Positions 26,035 through 40,100 of a stretch of DNA of 64,000 nt are shown piece by piece. Both the position numbers and the translations under genes were made by a program. The notes under the pieces were generated by a model. The model saw only the letters and a program-made list of their open reading frames with translations, searched no databases and was not told where the DNA came from. The stretch comes from Natronococcus sp. AD-5 (GTDB taxonomy: Archaea; Halobacteriota; Halobacteria; Halobacteriales; Natrialbaceae). Each line of letters opens with the position of its first letter. The first letter of the stretch is position 1. Location: assembly GCF_030734285.1 (NCBI RefSeq), contig NZ_CP132294.1, forward strand, positions 2,728,001-2,792,000, written 5' to 3'.

Positions 26035-26510
26035 ATGAGCGGCACGTACGTCCTCGCGGTCGACGTCGGGCGACCGATCACCCTCGAGGTCGGTGCGCTC
26101 GGGACGCGCGAGTTCGCGGCGGAAACGTACGCCTACGTCGGCAGCGCCTTCGGGCCCGACGGCTTCGCCCGCCTGGATCGCCGTCGGAGCACGCTCCGAC
26201 GAGCTCTCACTCGCTTCGCTCGCGAGACCGCCGCCGGGAACTGGCTCGCGGCGAGCGCGACACCACCCACTGGCACGTCGACTACCTGCTCGGACATCCC
26301 GAAACGATCCTCGAGACCGCCGTTACGTTCCCCGACGCGGACCGGGAGTGCGAGTTAGCGGCGTGGCTTCCCGGCGAGCCGGTCGTCGACTTCGGCGCCT
26401 CCGACTGCGGTTGCTCGGGCCACCTGCTCGAGACGCCCGGCGCAGAAGCGCTGCTCGAGGCGGCCGCGGACGCCGGCGGCGTCCTCGAGACCGAGTGGAG
26501 GGACGACTGA
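26035..26510 (+). pseudogene. DUF123 (GIY-YIG-like) gene broken by a 50-bp insertion
   Basis: The first part starts MSGTYVLAVDVGRPITLEVG and runs through FAAETYAYVGSAFGPDGFARLDRR, the N-terminal half of DUF123/GIY-YIG-related proteins (YVGSAFG is typical). After 26189 the frame shifts. The missing half continues in another frame from 26238 as ELARGERDTTHWHVDYLLG, then DCGCSGHLLETPGAEALLEAA, ending with TGA at 26508-26510. Removing exactly 50 bases (about 26190-26239; the edges are ambiguous) restores one frame of about 141 residues with the conserved HWHVDYLLGHP. The protein may be a nuclease-fold protein of unknown substrate. As it stands, only a 107-residue chimeric product can be made, so the gene is probably inactive. 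Confidence 0.72.
26183..26225. repeat. Palindromic element inside DUF123
   Basis: GTCGGAGC at 26183-26190 and GCTCCGAC at 26193-26200 form a perfect 8-bp inverted repeat with a two-base loop. It is followed by GAGCTC and by CTCGCTTCGCTCGCGAG-like sequence (26205-26225), itself partly palindromic. From memory, TCGCTTCGCTCG-type palindromes are scattered through many haloarchaeal genomes. The element coincides with the 50-bp insertion. Confidence 0.55.
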
Positions 26511-26523
26511 GCGACGCCGAACA

Positions 26524-26528
26524 TTATA
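26524..26528 (+). promoter_or_regulatory. TATA box for the AhpD-like gene
   Basis: TTATA at 26524-26528 is centred 27 bases before the ATG at 26553, consistent with a leaderless transcript starting at the initiation codon. Confidence 0.55.
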
Positions 26529-26552
26529 CCGATCCGCTTCGAAGTCGCGGGT

Positions 26553-27149
26553 ATGCCCGACTCCGAACCCGACCCCGAACTCGCGGACGACGCGATGGAT
26601 CGATTCCCGGTTCCCGACTTCGAGGAGCTCCCCGAGGACCTGCAGGAGCGAATCGCGGACGAGACGGAGCGCGCCGGGTTCACCCCGAACGTGTTCTCGG
26701 CGCTCGCGTACAAGCCCTCGCACTTCCGGGCCTTCTTCGAGTACCACGACGCGCTCGTCGAGGATACGGCCCTCGAGCGCGAGGAGATCGAGATGATCGT
26801 CGTCGCGGTCTCCGGCGTCAACCACTGCTACTACTGCAACGTCGCTCACGGGGCGCTCGTGCGGATCTACGCCGAGGACCCGCTGCTGGCCGATCAGCTG
26901 GTCGCCAACTACCGGACGGCGGACATCAACGACGCCCACCGGACGATGCTAGACGTCGCCGTGAAGCTCACCGAGCGGCCGACCGAGGTCGAGGAGGCGG
27001 ATCTCGAGGCCCTTCGCGACGCCGGCTTCGGCGAGGAAGCGATCTGGGACATCGCGGCCGTGACCGCGTTCTACAGCCTGAGCAATCGGCTGGCGATGTT
27101 CGCCGACATGCGGCCGAACGAGGAGTTCCACACGCTGGGTCGCGACTGA
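26553..27149 (+). CDS. Peroxidase-related AhpD / carboxymuconolactone decarboxylase-like protein
   Basis: The 198-residue protein belongs to the AhpD-like fold. The active-site motif is NHCYYCNVAHGALV (about residues 89-102), giving the redox pair Cys-x2-Cys with a His three residues after the second Cys. The flanks, GFTPNVFSALAYKPSHFRAFFEYHDAL before and DVAVKLTERPTEVEEADLEALRDAGF after, match the alkylhydroperoxidase-like 'peroxidase-related enzyme' subgroup. It probably reduces peroxides in the cytosol through the vicinal Cys pair; the electron donor is unknown. It is monocistronic with its own leaderless promoter. Confidence 0.9.
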   Translation: MPDSEPDPELADDAMDRFPVPDFEELPEDLQERIADETERAGFTPNVFSALAYKPSHFRAFFEYHDALVEDTALEREEIEMIVVAVSGVNHCYYCNVAHGALVRIYAEDPLLADQLVANYRTADINDAHRTMLDVAVKLTERPTEVEEADLEALRDAGFGEEAIWDIAAVTAFYSLSNRLAMFADMRPNEEFHTLGRD

Positions 27150-27273
27150 CGAACGCGAACGGCTCAAACGAGCGTTTCACCCTGGAACCGCTCGTGAGCC
27201 GTCAACGCCGTTCCGCGAAAGGAGAGACCAGTTCGAAAATTCGGTTCGACGAGCGGAACCCCGCAGCCGTCGG

Positions 27274-31821
<4,548 letters not shown>

Positions 31822-32220
31822 ACAACCGGGTTGCGGGAACAGTCATAAGAGGCTACCCCATAATGACTAAGTGTATTATATACGCATATGGACCTCATTA
31901 AGGTGTTTATCTAAAACTATTATTCATGGAGCAATGTCGCCGTCAGTGATCAGTTATCTATCGGATATGAGTGGCGAATTGACAATTTTATAATTATAGA
32001 ACTGCGCGTATGTCGCTACTCGCCGAAGAGTAAGCGGTTTCCCAGGAAAGGTGTCAGAGGCACGTAGTGTTCACCCACCAGAGTGAACACCACACCCGTA
32101 CGTCGTTCTCCCGTGATAAGCACTATGTGGTTAAACGATTAGGTTTCGATTGTGGTTATCTCACGTGGGGACGCACGTGTGACTCGCACGACGCGGATCG
32201 AACGCAGAGAAGGTATCGGT
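31822..32220. other. AT-rich intergenic region with inverted repeat between proS and gltB
   Basis: No gene is supported. The region 31860-32010 is markedly AT-rich for this genome (TATATAC, TTTTATAATTATA), as expected for a regulated promoter. At 32067-32074 and 32083-32090 GTGTTCAC and GTGAACAC form a perfect 8-bp inverted repeat with an 8-base spacer. It lies about 245 bases upstream of gltB and 130 bases upstream of the proS stop on the opposite side. It could be an operator or the stem of a terminator. Confidence 0.45.
31842..31850 (-). promoter_or_regulatory. TATA-like element for gltB
   Basis: On the minus strand CTTATGACT is centred about 25 bases upstream of the gltB ATG at 31821, which suggests a leaderless mRNA. 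Confidence 0.45.
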
Positions 32221-33702
32221 TTAGTAGGACTTCGCGAAGTACGCGACTTCGTCGGCCGGTTCACCGCAGACCCCGCACTCGTCGCGGTCGGGTTCGACGA
32301 CCTCGCCTGCGGTCGACCCTCCCTGCTCTTCGAGCGGCTGCATGACGATCTCGGCGGCGATCTTTTCCTTAATGGCCTCTTCGCAGGCCTGGTCGCCGCA
32401 CCACGGCGTCTTCACGTAGCCGCCGTGCTTACCGATCGTCCCGAGGATGTCCTCCGGACTGTACGCGTCGCGAACGTTCTCCTCGAGGTTCTCCTCGGCC
32501 GTCTCGTACAGCTTCTCGAAGATCGTGTCGAGGTGTTCGTCGACGGTGTCGACGATGCCCTCGCGGTCGGCCACGACGTTCTCGTTGTCTGGACGGTGAA
32601 CCAGCGTGACCTCCTCGTCGTCGGCCTCGTTCGGGCCGATCTCCAGCCGGAGGGGAACGCCGTTGAGCTCGTGTTCGTTGAACTTGAAGCCGGGGTTGCG
32701 CTCGTCGCGGTCGTCGAGTTCGACGCGGACGCCGGCCGCCTCGAGTTCGTCGGCGATCGCTTCGGAGTAGTCGAGGACCTTCTCCTTGGTGTCGGCCTGC
32801 CAGATGGGGACGATGACGACCTGGGTGGGCGCGATCGTCGGCGGGAGCACGAGCCCCTGGTCGTCCGAGTGGGTCATGATGAGCGCACCCAGCGCGCGCC
32901 AGGAGAGTCCCCACGAGGTCGTGTACGCGGTCTGCTCCTCCTCGTCTTCGTCGGCGAAGGTGATGTCGAACGCCTCGGCGAAGCTCTGCCCGAGGTGGTG
33001 GCTCGTCGCCCCCTGGACGGACTTGCCGTCGGGCATCAGCGCCTCGACGGTGGTCGTCGTGTCGGCGCCGGGGAACTTGTCGTGTTCGGGCTTCTTCCCG
33101 CGGAGGACCGGAATCGCGAGGTGTTCCTCGAAGACGCGCTCGTACTGACTCAGGCGGGTCCAGACCTCCTCCCAGGCGCCCTCGTCGGTCGCGTGGGCGG
33201 TGTGGCCCTCCTGCCACATGAACTCCTTCGTCCGGAAGAACGGCTTGGTCTCCGTCGCCTCCCACCGAACGACGGAACACCACTGGTTCAATCGGAGGGG
33301 GAGGTCGCGGTGGCTGCGCGTCCAGTCGGCCATGAACGGCGCGATGATCGACTCGCTGGTCGGACGGACGGCGAGTCGCTCCTCGAGTTCCTCGTGGCCG
33401 CCGTGGGTCACCCAGGCGACTTCGGGGTCGAACCCCTCGACGATGTCCTTCTCGCGCTCAAGGAAGCTCTCCGGGATGAACATCGGGAAGTAGACGTTGT
33501 CGACGCCGGTCTCCTTGAACCAGCCGTCGAGCGTGTCCTGGAGGGACTCCCAGAGCGCGTACCCGCGAGGCTTCGTGACGATGAACCCGCCCATCGGCGC
33601 GTAGTCCGCGAGATTCGCCTTCTGGACGACCTCGGCGTACCACTCGCCGGGCTTGTGCGATTTCGACTCGGTGATCCCGAGTTCCTGACTCTCGTCGCTC
33701 AT
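32221..33702 (-). CDS. proS: Prolyl-tRNA synthetase (archaeal/eukaryal type)
   Basis: The 493-residue protein is a class II aminoacyl-tRNA synthetase. Motif 2 is visible around LRLNQWCSVVRWEATETKPFFRTKEF, and motif 3 lies in the GALIMTHSDDQGLVLPPTIAP region. The C-terminal extension specific to the archaeal/eukaryal type has a zinc site (TPWCGDQACEEA and RDECGVCGE) and ends with Tyr (YFAKSY). It charges tRNA-Pro in the cytosol. The ATG at 33702 (MSDESQELGITESK) is chosen; the frame is open for 29 more codons with untypical sequence. It appears to be a single-gene unit. Confidence 0.95.
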   Translation of the reverse strand: MSDESQELGITESKSHKPGEWYAEVVQKANLADYAPMGGFIVTKPRGYALWESLQDTLDGWFKETGVDNVYFPMFIPESFLEREKDIVEGFDPEVAWVTHGGHEELEERLAVRPTSESIIAPFMADWTRSHRDLPLRLNQWCSVVRWEATETKPFFRTKEFMWQEGHTAHATDEGAWEEVWTRLSQYERVFEEHLAIPVLRGKKPEHDKFPGADTTTTVEALMPDGKSVQGATSHHLGQSFAEAFDITFADEDEEEQTAYTTSWGLSWRALGALIMTHSDDQGLVLPPTIAPTQVVIVPIWQADTKEKVLDYSEAIADELEAAGVRVELDDRDERNPGFKFNEHELNGVPLRLEIGPNEADDEEVTLVHRPDNENVVADREGIVDTVDEHLDTIFEKLYETAEENLEENVRDAYSPEDILGTIGKHGGYVKTPWCGDQACEEAIKEKIAAEIVMQPLEEQGGSTAGEVVEPDRDECGVCGEPADEVAYFAKSY

Positions 33703-33932
33703 GCCTCGAAAGTCAGTCAGCGCGGTCTTAAACCATGCGAAGGTGTGCGAACAGACGATCGGATACCGCCTTGCCGTCGGACACCGCACGTTCCGCGTCG
33801 TTGCCGCGCAGGCGGTACGAACTCGAGCGAACTCGATCCGGCCGCGTGCTCCGATACCGCCATCGGGTCGTCGAGTCGGTACTCGAGTGTGCGGGTTCGC
33901 ACTCGACGTCGAAAATCGGGAGAACGGAGACG

Positions 33933-35741
33933 TTATTCGGAGAGGGGCGACTCGCGCCGCTCGCCGTCGGCGGCCGCGTCAGTAGCGGAAGCGCGGATTC
34001 GCTTGCCACGATCGGGGGACGAATCGTCGGTGTACGCGCCGTGCTCCCGCGGATAGTCGGCGTGCAGCTCGTCGTCGTAGCCGTTAACCATGTCTCCCCA
34101 CGCCTCCTCGGCCATCTCCTGGCTCGTGGCCGGAGTCGTCTCGCCCGGCTCGTCACGGCCCTCGGGCTCGCGGATCCCGAATCGTTTGCGGGTCTCCGTC
34201 TCGACTTCGGCGGTGAGGTGCATCCCGAGATGCAGACTGTCCAGCAGTCGCTGCGTGACGTTGTCCGTGATCAGCTCGCAGGCTGCGCGGTCGTCGCCAG
34301 CCTCGAGGAGCGCCCGGGCCTTTCGTTCGATCGCGTCGCGCTCGGCGAGCAGTTCCCGTTCGAATCCCTCGATCGCACCGACCACGTCGCGGTAAAACTC
34401 GTCCGGTCGGTCGCACGTGAAGTACAGCAGTCGCTTGAACTCCCGGGTCGCGTAGCGCGTGGCTTCCTGAAGCTGCCAGTCCTGATCCAGAAAGTTAGCC
34501 GCGGCGTTCGACGTCATGTAGCGATGCTGGCGGAACTCCGGCGGTACCCGCTCGGCGGCGATCGGGATCGGAACGAACGGGGTGGTGATCGCACTCGTCA
34601 CGGCGGTCCACAGCGTCTGCAACTCTTCGTGTGCGTCGGGCCGCAGGTGGGCGACCTGTCCGTAGCCGGCGAAGTCGGTCGACCAGCGAGGGTCCCGAAC
34701 CAGCGCGAGCATGTCTTCGAGACTCACCGGCGCCATCTTCTCGAGTTCCCGCTCTCGCTCGAGCGGGTGACGGGCACCCTGATAGAACTCGGGGTAGGTG
34801 TACTCCTCGACCGGCTCCTCGGCGGGGAACTCGCCGGCGCCATACACCTCGAGCAGGTTGAGGGTATCGCCCTCGCCGTCCCACCACCCCTGCTCATCGG
34901 CGAAGCTGACGAGCCGATCGGAGGCCGCGTAATCCGGGTCGTCTTCGTGGTCGACCGGGAAGTCGAGGATGTAGCCGAAGTACGAGACCCGCACCTCGTC
35001 GGCACCGAGGCGCTCGGCGGCCCAAAGATCGCCGTCGGGATGAGCGTAGTTGATGAACACCCAGCCCTCGTCCTCGTCGGCGAACAGGTGCGAGTTGCCC
35101 CCGTAGGTCGAGTACCCGTACTCGTCCATCAGTCCGCCGACAACCTCGACGGCTTCTCGGGCCGTCGAGGCGCGCTCCATCGCCGCTTTCGCGAGATCGG
35201 AGTACTGAGGACCGGTCTGCGGTGCCGCCTCCTCGGCCATCTCGACGAGTTCCTCTCGCGAGGGCGACCAGATGTCGCGGGCGGCCACGCCGTGTTCGTT
35301 GAGTCCGCCGTTGGTCAGCGGCGGTGGAAAGCCGGCAAACTCCGAGTACATCGAAGCGACGTACTTGTTCGTCTCCTCGGCCTGCGGGATCTCGATCAAC
35401 TCGCCGGGTATGTCAGCTTCTTCGGTGACGCCGACTGTGGTGGTGGCGTCTTCGGGATGGTGTTGTCGCGGAACGATCTCGATCCAGTGGCTAGACGGTT
35501 CGTGTCCGAATCCGCCTAGCAGGGTGGATCCGTCATCGGTCAGATCGCTGCCGACGTAGAAGCCGGTGCTTTTGCTCGGCGGGGATTCCAGTCCTCGTCC
35601 GGCAGTCGCGCCGCTGTCCACCTCGCGATCGGTTTCGGTTTCCTCGTCGGTAGCGTCGTTTCTCCCCGTATACCCGGTAAGCAGTCCGGCGGCAACCGCG
35701 AGCGCGCCGAAGCTGCGCCGGGTGAGTCGTGTCAAATCCAT
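33933..35741 (-). CDS. Peptidase C69 (dipeptidase)-like secreted protein lacking the catalytic Cys
   Basis: The 602-residue product opens with a Tat-type signal (RLTRRSFGALAVAAGLLTG). The body follows the C69 Ntn-hydrolase family: STGFYVGSDLTDDGSTLL (residues about 58-75), NEHGVAARDIWS, GGLMDEYGYSTYGGNSHLFADEDEGWVFI and LVSFADEQGWWD. Two expected cysteines are changed. After the signal the lipobox position reads TGYTG (Tyr24). The nucleophile position before TGFYVG is Ser58, where C69 enzymes have Cys. The usual Arg-x-Glu-Asp after the first strand is also altered (GGFGHEP). Only two Cys remain, both near the C-terminus. It could be a Ser-type Ntn hydrolase or an inactive binding protein at the cell surface. 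Confidence 0.8.
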   Translation of the reverse strand: MDLTRLTRRSFGALAVAAGLLTGYTGRNDATDEETETDREVDSGATAGRGLESPPSKSTGFYVGSDLTDDGSTLLGGFGHEPSSHWIEIVPRQHHPEDATTTVGVTEEADIPGELIEIPQAEETNKYVASMYSEFAGFPPPLTNGGLNEHGVAARDIWSPSREELVEMAEEAAPQTGPQYSDLAKAAMERASTAREAVEVVGGLMDEYGYSTYGGNSHLFADEDEGWVFINYAHPDGDLWAAERLGADEVRVSYFGYILDFPVDHEDDPDYAASDRLVSFADEQGWWDGEGDTLNLLEVYGAGEFPAEEPVEEYTYPEFYQGARHPLERERELEKMAPVSLEDMLALVRDPRWSTDFAGYGQVAHLRPDAHEELQTLWTAVTSAITTPFVPIPIAAERVPPEFRQHRYMTSNAAANFLDQDWQLQEATRYATREFKRLLYFTCDRPDEFYRDVVGAIEGFERELLAERDAIERKARALLEAGDDRAACELITDNVTQRLLDSLHLGMHLTAEVETETRKRFGIREPEGRDEPGETTPATSQEMAEEAWGDMVNGYDDELHADYPREHGAYTDDSSPDRGKRIRASATDAAADGERRESPLSE

Positions 35742-36092
35742 GCTTTATCTGATTCCCTTACCGCTTCGATCCGATGTATGATAAATGCTACCAAATATCA
35801 AACAGAGTGAGTGATGCGACCGACGGAACCTCGAAGTGTGATTCGATCGTTCAGCTACCGGTCGGCAGTTTCCGCGGATACCGGCCTGCTTCCGAGATCC
35901 AGTCCGTCCGTGAAGACCCTCCAGCTATCACTACTCGCACGTTCGCGAGTCGGGCGGGGTTCGCGATTTTCGGTCCGACGATTCTCGGTCGCTCTTCGCC
36001 GTTGCCCCCGCAAATCGGCGGAGCGGAGAAACGGTCGACACGCGGTTTCCAGTTGTCGAATACTTATGCAGATCGGTTACAACCGGTAGACC
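35742..36092. other. Divergent promoter region
   Basis: The region between the C69-like gene and the quinone oxidoreductase gene holds no supported ORF. TACTTATGC at 36061-36069 is centred about 28 bases before the ATG at 36093 and is a good TATA candidate. The first 60 bases next to the C69-like gene are AT-rich and should hold its promoter. Confidence 0.4.
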
Positions 36093-37064
36093 ATGAAGGC
36101 TATCGAAGTAACGGAGTACGGCGACGGCGATCAGCTCGAGGTCGTCGACCGGAACGCGCCAGAGCCGGGCGCCGGCGAAGTGCGAATCGAGGTCGAGGCC
36201 GCCGGCATCAACTTCGCGGACATCATGCAGCGTCGGGGCGTCTACCCGGGCGGCCCGGACGCACCGTACGTTCCCGGCATGGAGGCGGCGGGGACGATCG
36301 ACGCGACCGGCGAGGGCGTCGGGCTCGACGAGGGCGACCGCGTCGTCGGGATGCTCAACGGCGGCGGCTACGCGGAGTACGTCACCGCCAACGCCCGGAT
36401 GCTGTTTCCGATCCCGAAGGGAATGGGCTTCGAGGCGGCCGCCGGCTTCCCCGTCCAGTTCCTCACCGCCCACAGCTGCCTGTTCGAGTGGGGCGACCTC
36501 GAGGAGGGAGAGACCGTACTCATCCAGGCCGCCGCGGGCGGCGTCGGCACGGCCGCCGTCCAGCTGGCCTCGAGCGCCGGCGCGGAGGTGTTCGGTACCG
36601 CGAGCACCGAGGAGAAACTCGATCTCGCGGCCGACCTCGGCTGCGACCACCCGATCAACTACACCGCGACGGACTTTCGGGACGTCGTCGATCGGGAAAC
36701 CGACGGCGAGGGCGTCGACCTCGTCTTAGAGAGCGTCGGCGACGACGTCTTCGAGCGCAGCCTCGACGCGACGGCCCACTTCGGACGGATGGTCACCTAC
36801 GGCGTCGCGAGCGGCGTCCCCGCGAGCGCCGAGAACAGGCGGCTGCTCTTCGAGAACAAGACCGTGAAGGGGTTCCACCTCGGGCAGGCCGTCGCCCACG
36901 ATCCGAGCAGGATCATGAAGGCAGTCCCCGAGCTCACGCAGGAACTGACGAGCGGCGACCTCGAGGTCGTCGTCGGCGAATCGTTCGCGCTCGAGGACGC
37001 GGCCGAGGCCCACCGGTTCATCGAGGATCGAAAGAGCTCCGGCAAGGTGTTGTTGAAGCCGTAG
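36093..37064 (+). CDS. NADPH:quinone oxidoreductase (zinc-free MDR family)
   Basis: The 323-residue protein is a medium-chain dehydrogenase/reductase without the zinc ligands of alcohol dehydrogenases. Visible motifs are NFADIMQRRGVYP, PYVPGMEAAGTI, the Rossmann loop IQAAAGGVGTAAVQLA (about residues 145-160) and the C-terminal EAHRFIEDRKSSGKVLL, typical of the QOR/zeta-crystallin subgroup. It likely reduces quinones or enones with NADPH in the cytosol. It is monocistronic, with a TATA-like element at leaderless distance, and convergent with the helicase operon. Confidence 0.92.
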   Translation: MKAIEVTEYGDGDQLEVVDRNAPEPGAGEVRIEVEAAGINFADIMQRRGVYPGGPDAPYVPGMEAAGTIDATGEGVGLDEGDRVVGMLNGGGYAEYVTANARMLFPIPKGMGFEAAAGFPVQFLTAHSCLFEWGDLEEGETVLIQAAAGGVGTAAVQLASSAGAEVFGTASTEEKLDLAADLGCDHPINYTATDFRDVVDRETDGEGVDLVLESVGDDVFERSLDATAHFGRMVTYGVASGVPASAENRRLLFENKTVKGFHLGQAVAHDPSRIMKAVPELTQELTSGDLEVVVGESFALEDAAEAHRFIEDRKSSGKVLLKP

Positions 37065-37118
37065 CGGCCGCCGAACGGTCGGCGCGTAACGGCCGTTTTT
37101 CAGAAACCGACGCTCGAG

Positions 37119-40100
37119 TCAGCCGTCGAAGGTGACGTCCCACTCGAGCACGTGGTCCGCGAAGTCGGCCTCGTCGAGCGGCTCGCCGCCGACGAACCGG
37201 AACTCGCCGGCGACCGTATCGCCCTCGAGGACGCCGGGGAGCCAGAGCTGGTCGTCCTCCCACATCCGATCGTAGGGGACCTCGTCGACGGCGAACCACT
37301 CCGGGCGGGCCTCCTCGGATGCCCGCGGCTCGCCCGCGAACGTCCGGGTCCGGAACACGTGACAGAACGTGTGGGCCTCGTCGTCGAGCACGAACGAGAG
37401 TTCTCCCGCCTTCTCGAGGTCGACCGGGTCGGCCTCGAGGCCGACCTCTTCCCGGGTTTCCCGGACGGCGCACTCGCGGGGCGTCTCGCCCTCCTCGAGT
37501 TTGCCGCCGGGGCCGTTGTACCACCCCTCGCCGAGACCGCGGCGCTTCTCGATCAGGAGTACCTCGTCGCGGTCGCCGCTTCCATCCCGGAGCGGGAAGC
37601 AGAGCGTCGCCTCGATCATACCGGCGCGTTCGTCCGGGGTCAAATAAATGCGTTCGATCGTTCGCCGTCGGTCGTCCGCGCGGTCGGCGGCGTACCCCTC
37701 GGGCGCACAGCCCAGCGATCGGTGCGGACAGAACCGACAGTGCTCGCCCGGCCTCGTCTCGAGGTACGAGGGGTCGTCGACCGCCTCGAGCGTTCCGCGG
37801 ACCGACGTCCACGCCGGGAGCGCGTCGGGTGCGAACAGGTCGACGCGAGGGCCGTCGACCGCGCCGACGTAGACGTAGCCGACGGCCGAGACGGGCTCGT
37901 CGAACCGTCGATCGCAGGCGCGGGCGTACAGCGCGAGTTGAGTGGCGTCCGCCGCGTCGATGCGCTCGGCGGTCGCCTTGTAGTCGAGCACGGCGATTCC
38001 GCCGCTACCGTCCCCGCCAGTCGGGGGAAGCCGCCGAACCGAGTCCACGTAGCCGACGACGTCGCCGGTGACCCCGTCGACGTCTTCCAGCGCGAACGGT
38101 AACTCCGCGGCGAGCGGTTCCCAGTCGGCGACCGGCCGATCGTACGCGGGCGCGGTCGCCTCGAAGTAGCGATCCACGCAGGCGAGGACGGCCTCGCGGT
38201 GCTCGAGCAGCCCCCGCGCGGTCAGCTGTCGGACGGCGGCCTCGCGCCACTCGGATCGCGTCTCGTACTCGCGATGGAACGCCTCCTCGGCAACGTCGTG
38301 GAAAACGGAGCCGACGACTCGCGCGCCGGAACCCGTCCCGGTCTCACCTTCTCGGATCATCCGTCCGTCGCCGCCGGCGGCGACGGGGTCGTCGACCGCG
38401 CGGACGACGTGATCGAGGTAGTGTTTTCGCGGGCAGGTGTCGTGGGTCTCCATCGCCGTGTAACTGTGGCGCATCGCGACGGGGAGTTCGCCGGCGTCCG
38501 AGAGCGTCTCGACCGGAAATCGGACGGTCGTCGGGGCGAGGGCGGACGGTCGCCGGCCGCCCGGCACCCGAAGCTCCGCGTCGGTCTCGGGACCGTGACT
38601 CGCCGCGTCCGCGGCCGGAAGCAGAGTGCCGTCCCGTAGCAGCCGGCCGAGCCGGTGGACCGTCTCGATCGCCTCGCGGGTCTCTAGCGGTTCGACGGGT
38701 CGATCGTCGTAGCCGGCGTAGTAGGTGATCGTTCCCGGTCGCTCGTCGGCGGCGAACGCGACCTCGTCGGTTCGGTCCGCGACCGTCCGCGGGTACGTCT
38801 CCCGGACCTGGTCGACGCTCTCGGTCACCGTCGACCAGAGATCCATCCGCTGGCCCGTCACCGACCACTCGATCGCCGGGGCGAGACACGCTTCCGCGGT
38901 CGAGGCCGCGAGCTCGGTCTCGTCGCCGTCGTACTCGTACTCGGAGCCGAACAGAAAGAGGTGGTTCTCGGCTCGCGTGAGCGCGACGTGGAGCACGCGC
39001 CACTCCTCGCCGACGGTTTCGGCCGCGAGATCCGCGAGCAGGGGCGACTCGACGTCGTCGGCGAGCGTCGCGGCGAGCAGCCGGTAGCGGGCGTGCTCGG
39101 CGTAATCGCCGTCGACGCACCACTCCTCGTCGGAGAGGTAGGGGACGAGCACGGTGTCGAACTCGAGGCCCTTCGCCTGGTGAACCGTCATCACGTCGAC
39201 GCTGTCCGTCGACTGCGTGCCGCAGGTACGGTCGCTCCCGCCGCCGCGGAGCGTTCCCTCGAGCGCGTCGACGACCTCCGCCGAGAGCGTCTGTACCACC
39301 GTTTCGGGGTCGTACCGCTCGACGAACCGCTCGATCCGCTCGAGATCGGCCCGCTCCTCGCTCGTGAGGAACCACTCGAGCCGGGTCAGTTCGCGAAAGC
39401 GGGCGAGAAAGCCCGACAGCGGGTAGACGTCCCGCAAGGTCTCGAGCTCCTCGAGGTGAGCGCGCGCTCGCTCGAGCCGGTCCGTCGCCTCGAGCGCGTC
39501 GGTATCGACGTCGAAGACGGCGTCGTACAGCGATTCCGACCGCTCTTGAAGGGTCGCGAGGTCGTCTGCCGGAAGCCGGTAGCGATAGAGGAGGACGCGC
39601 CGGAGGTGTGCGTCCGCAGCCGGGTCGACCAGCACGCGGAGGTACGAGAGGAGCGTCCGGATGCCGGGCGAGATCTCGCCGCGCGGCGAGCCCGAAATCT
39701 CGTAGGGGATCTGCCGGTCCCGAAGTTCGTCGGCGACCGCCTGCGCGTGCCGGTTGGTCCGGACGATGACCGCGACGTCCTCCAGCGTCCGCTGCGGGAC
39801 GTTCTCCGCCGCCCCGTTGAGGAGCCGCGAGACGGTCGTCGCGACCTGCTCGGCCGTCGAGAGGGGGATCTCGTCGCTTTCGATCTTCGCGACCCGATCC
39901 GGCGGATCGTCCTCGTCGTAGGCGCCGGGCGTGCGACCGACCTCCCGGAGCGTCTTCGAGGACTGCGGCCCGTAGTCGCAGCGATTCGTCAGGTCGAGGA
40001 TCTCCTGGCGCGAGCGGAAGTTGAGCTCGAGTTCGATCGCCTCGTGGTCGTCGTAGACGTCGGCGAGTCGGTCGAGCCCCTCGCGGTCGGTGCCGCGCCA

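Noticed and set aside
24648-26081. Long minus-strand frame (477 codons) rich in Leu, Val and Ala across the disordered-protein gene
   Set aside because: Its hydrophobic composition is what the complement of Arg/Asp/Gln codons gives. It has no polar loops or charge pattern of a membrane protein, and it runs through the DUF123 start region.
33735-35519. 594-codon plus-strand frame opposite the C69-like gene
   Set aside because: Antisense shadow; the minus strand encodes the recognisable family with a signal peptide.
33933-35741. Selenocysteine at the C69 nucleophile
   Set aside because: The codon is a Ser codon, not TGA, and no selenocysteine insertion element is expected in haloarchaea.
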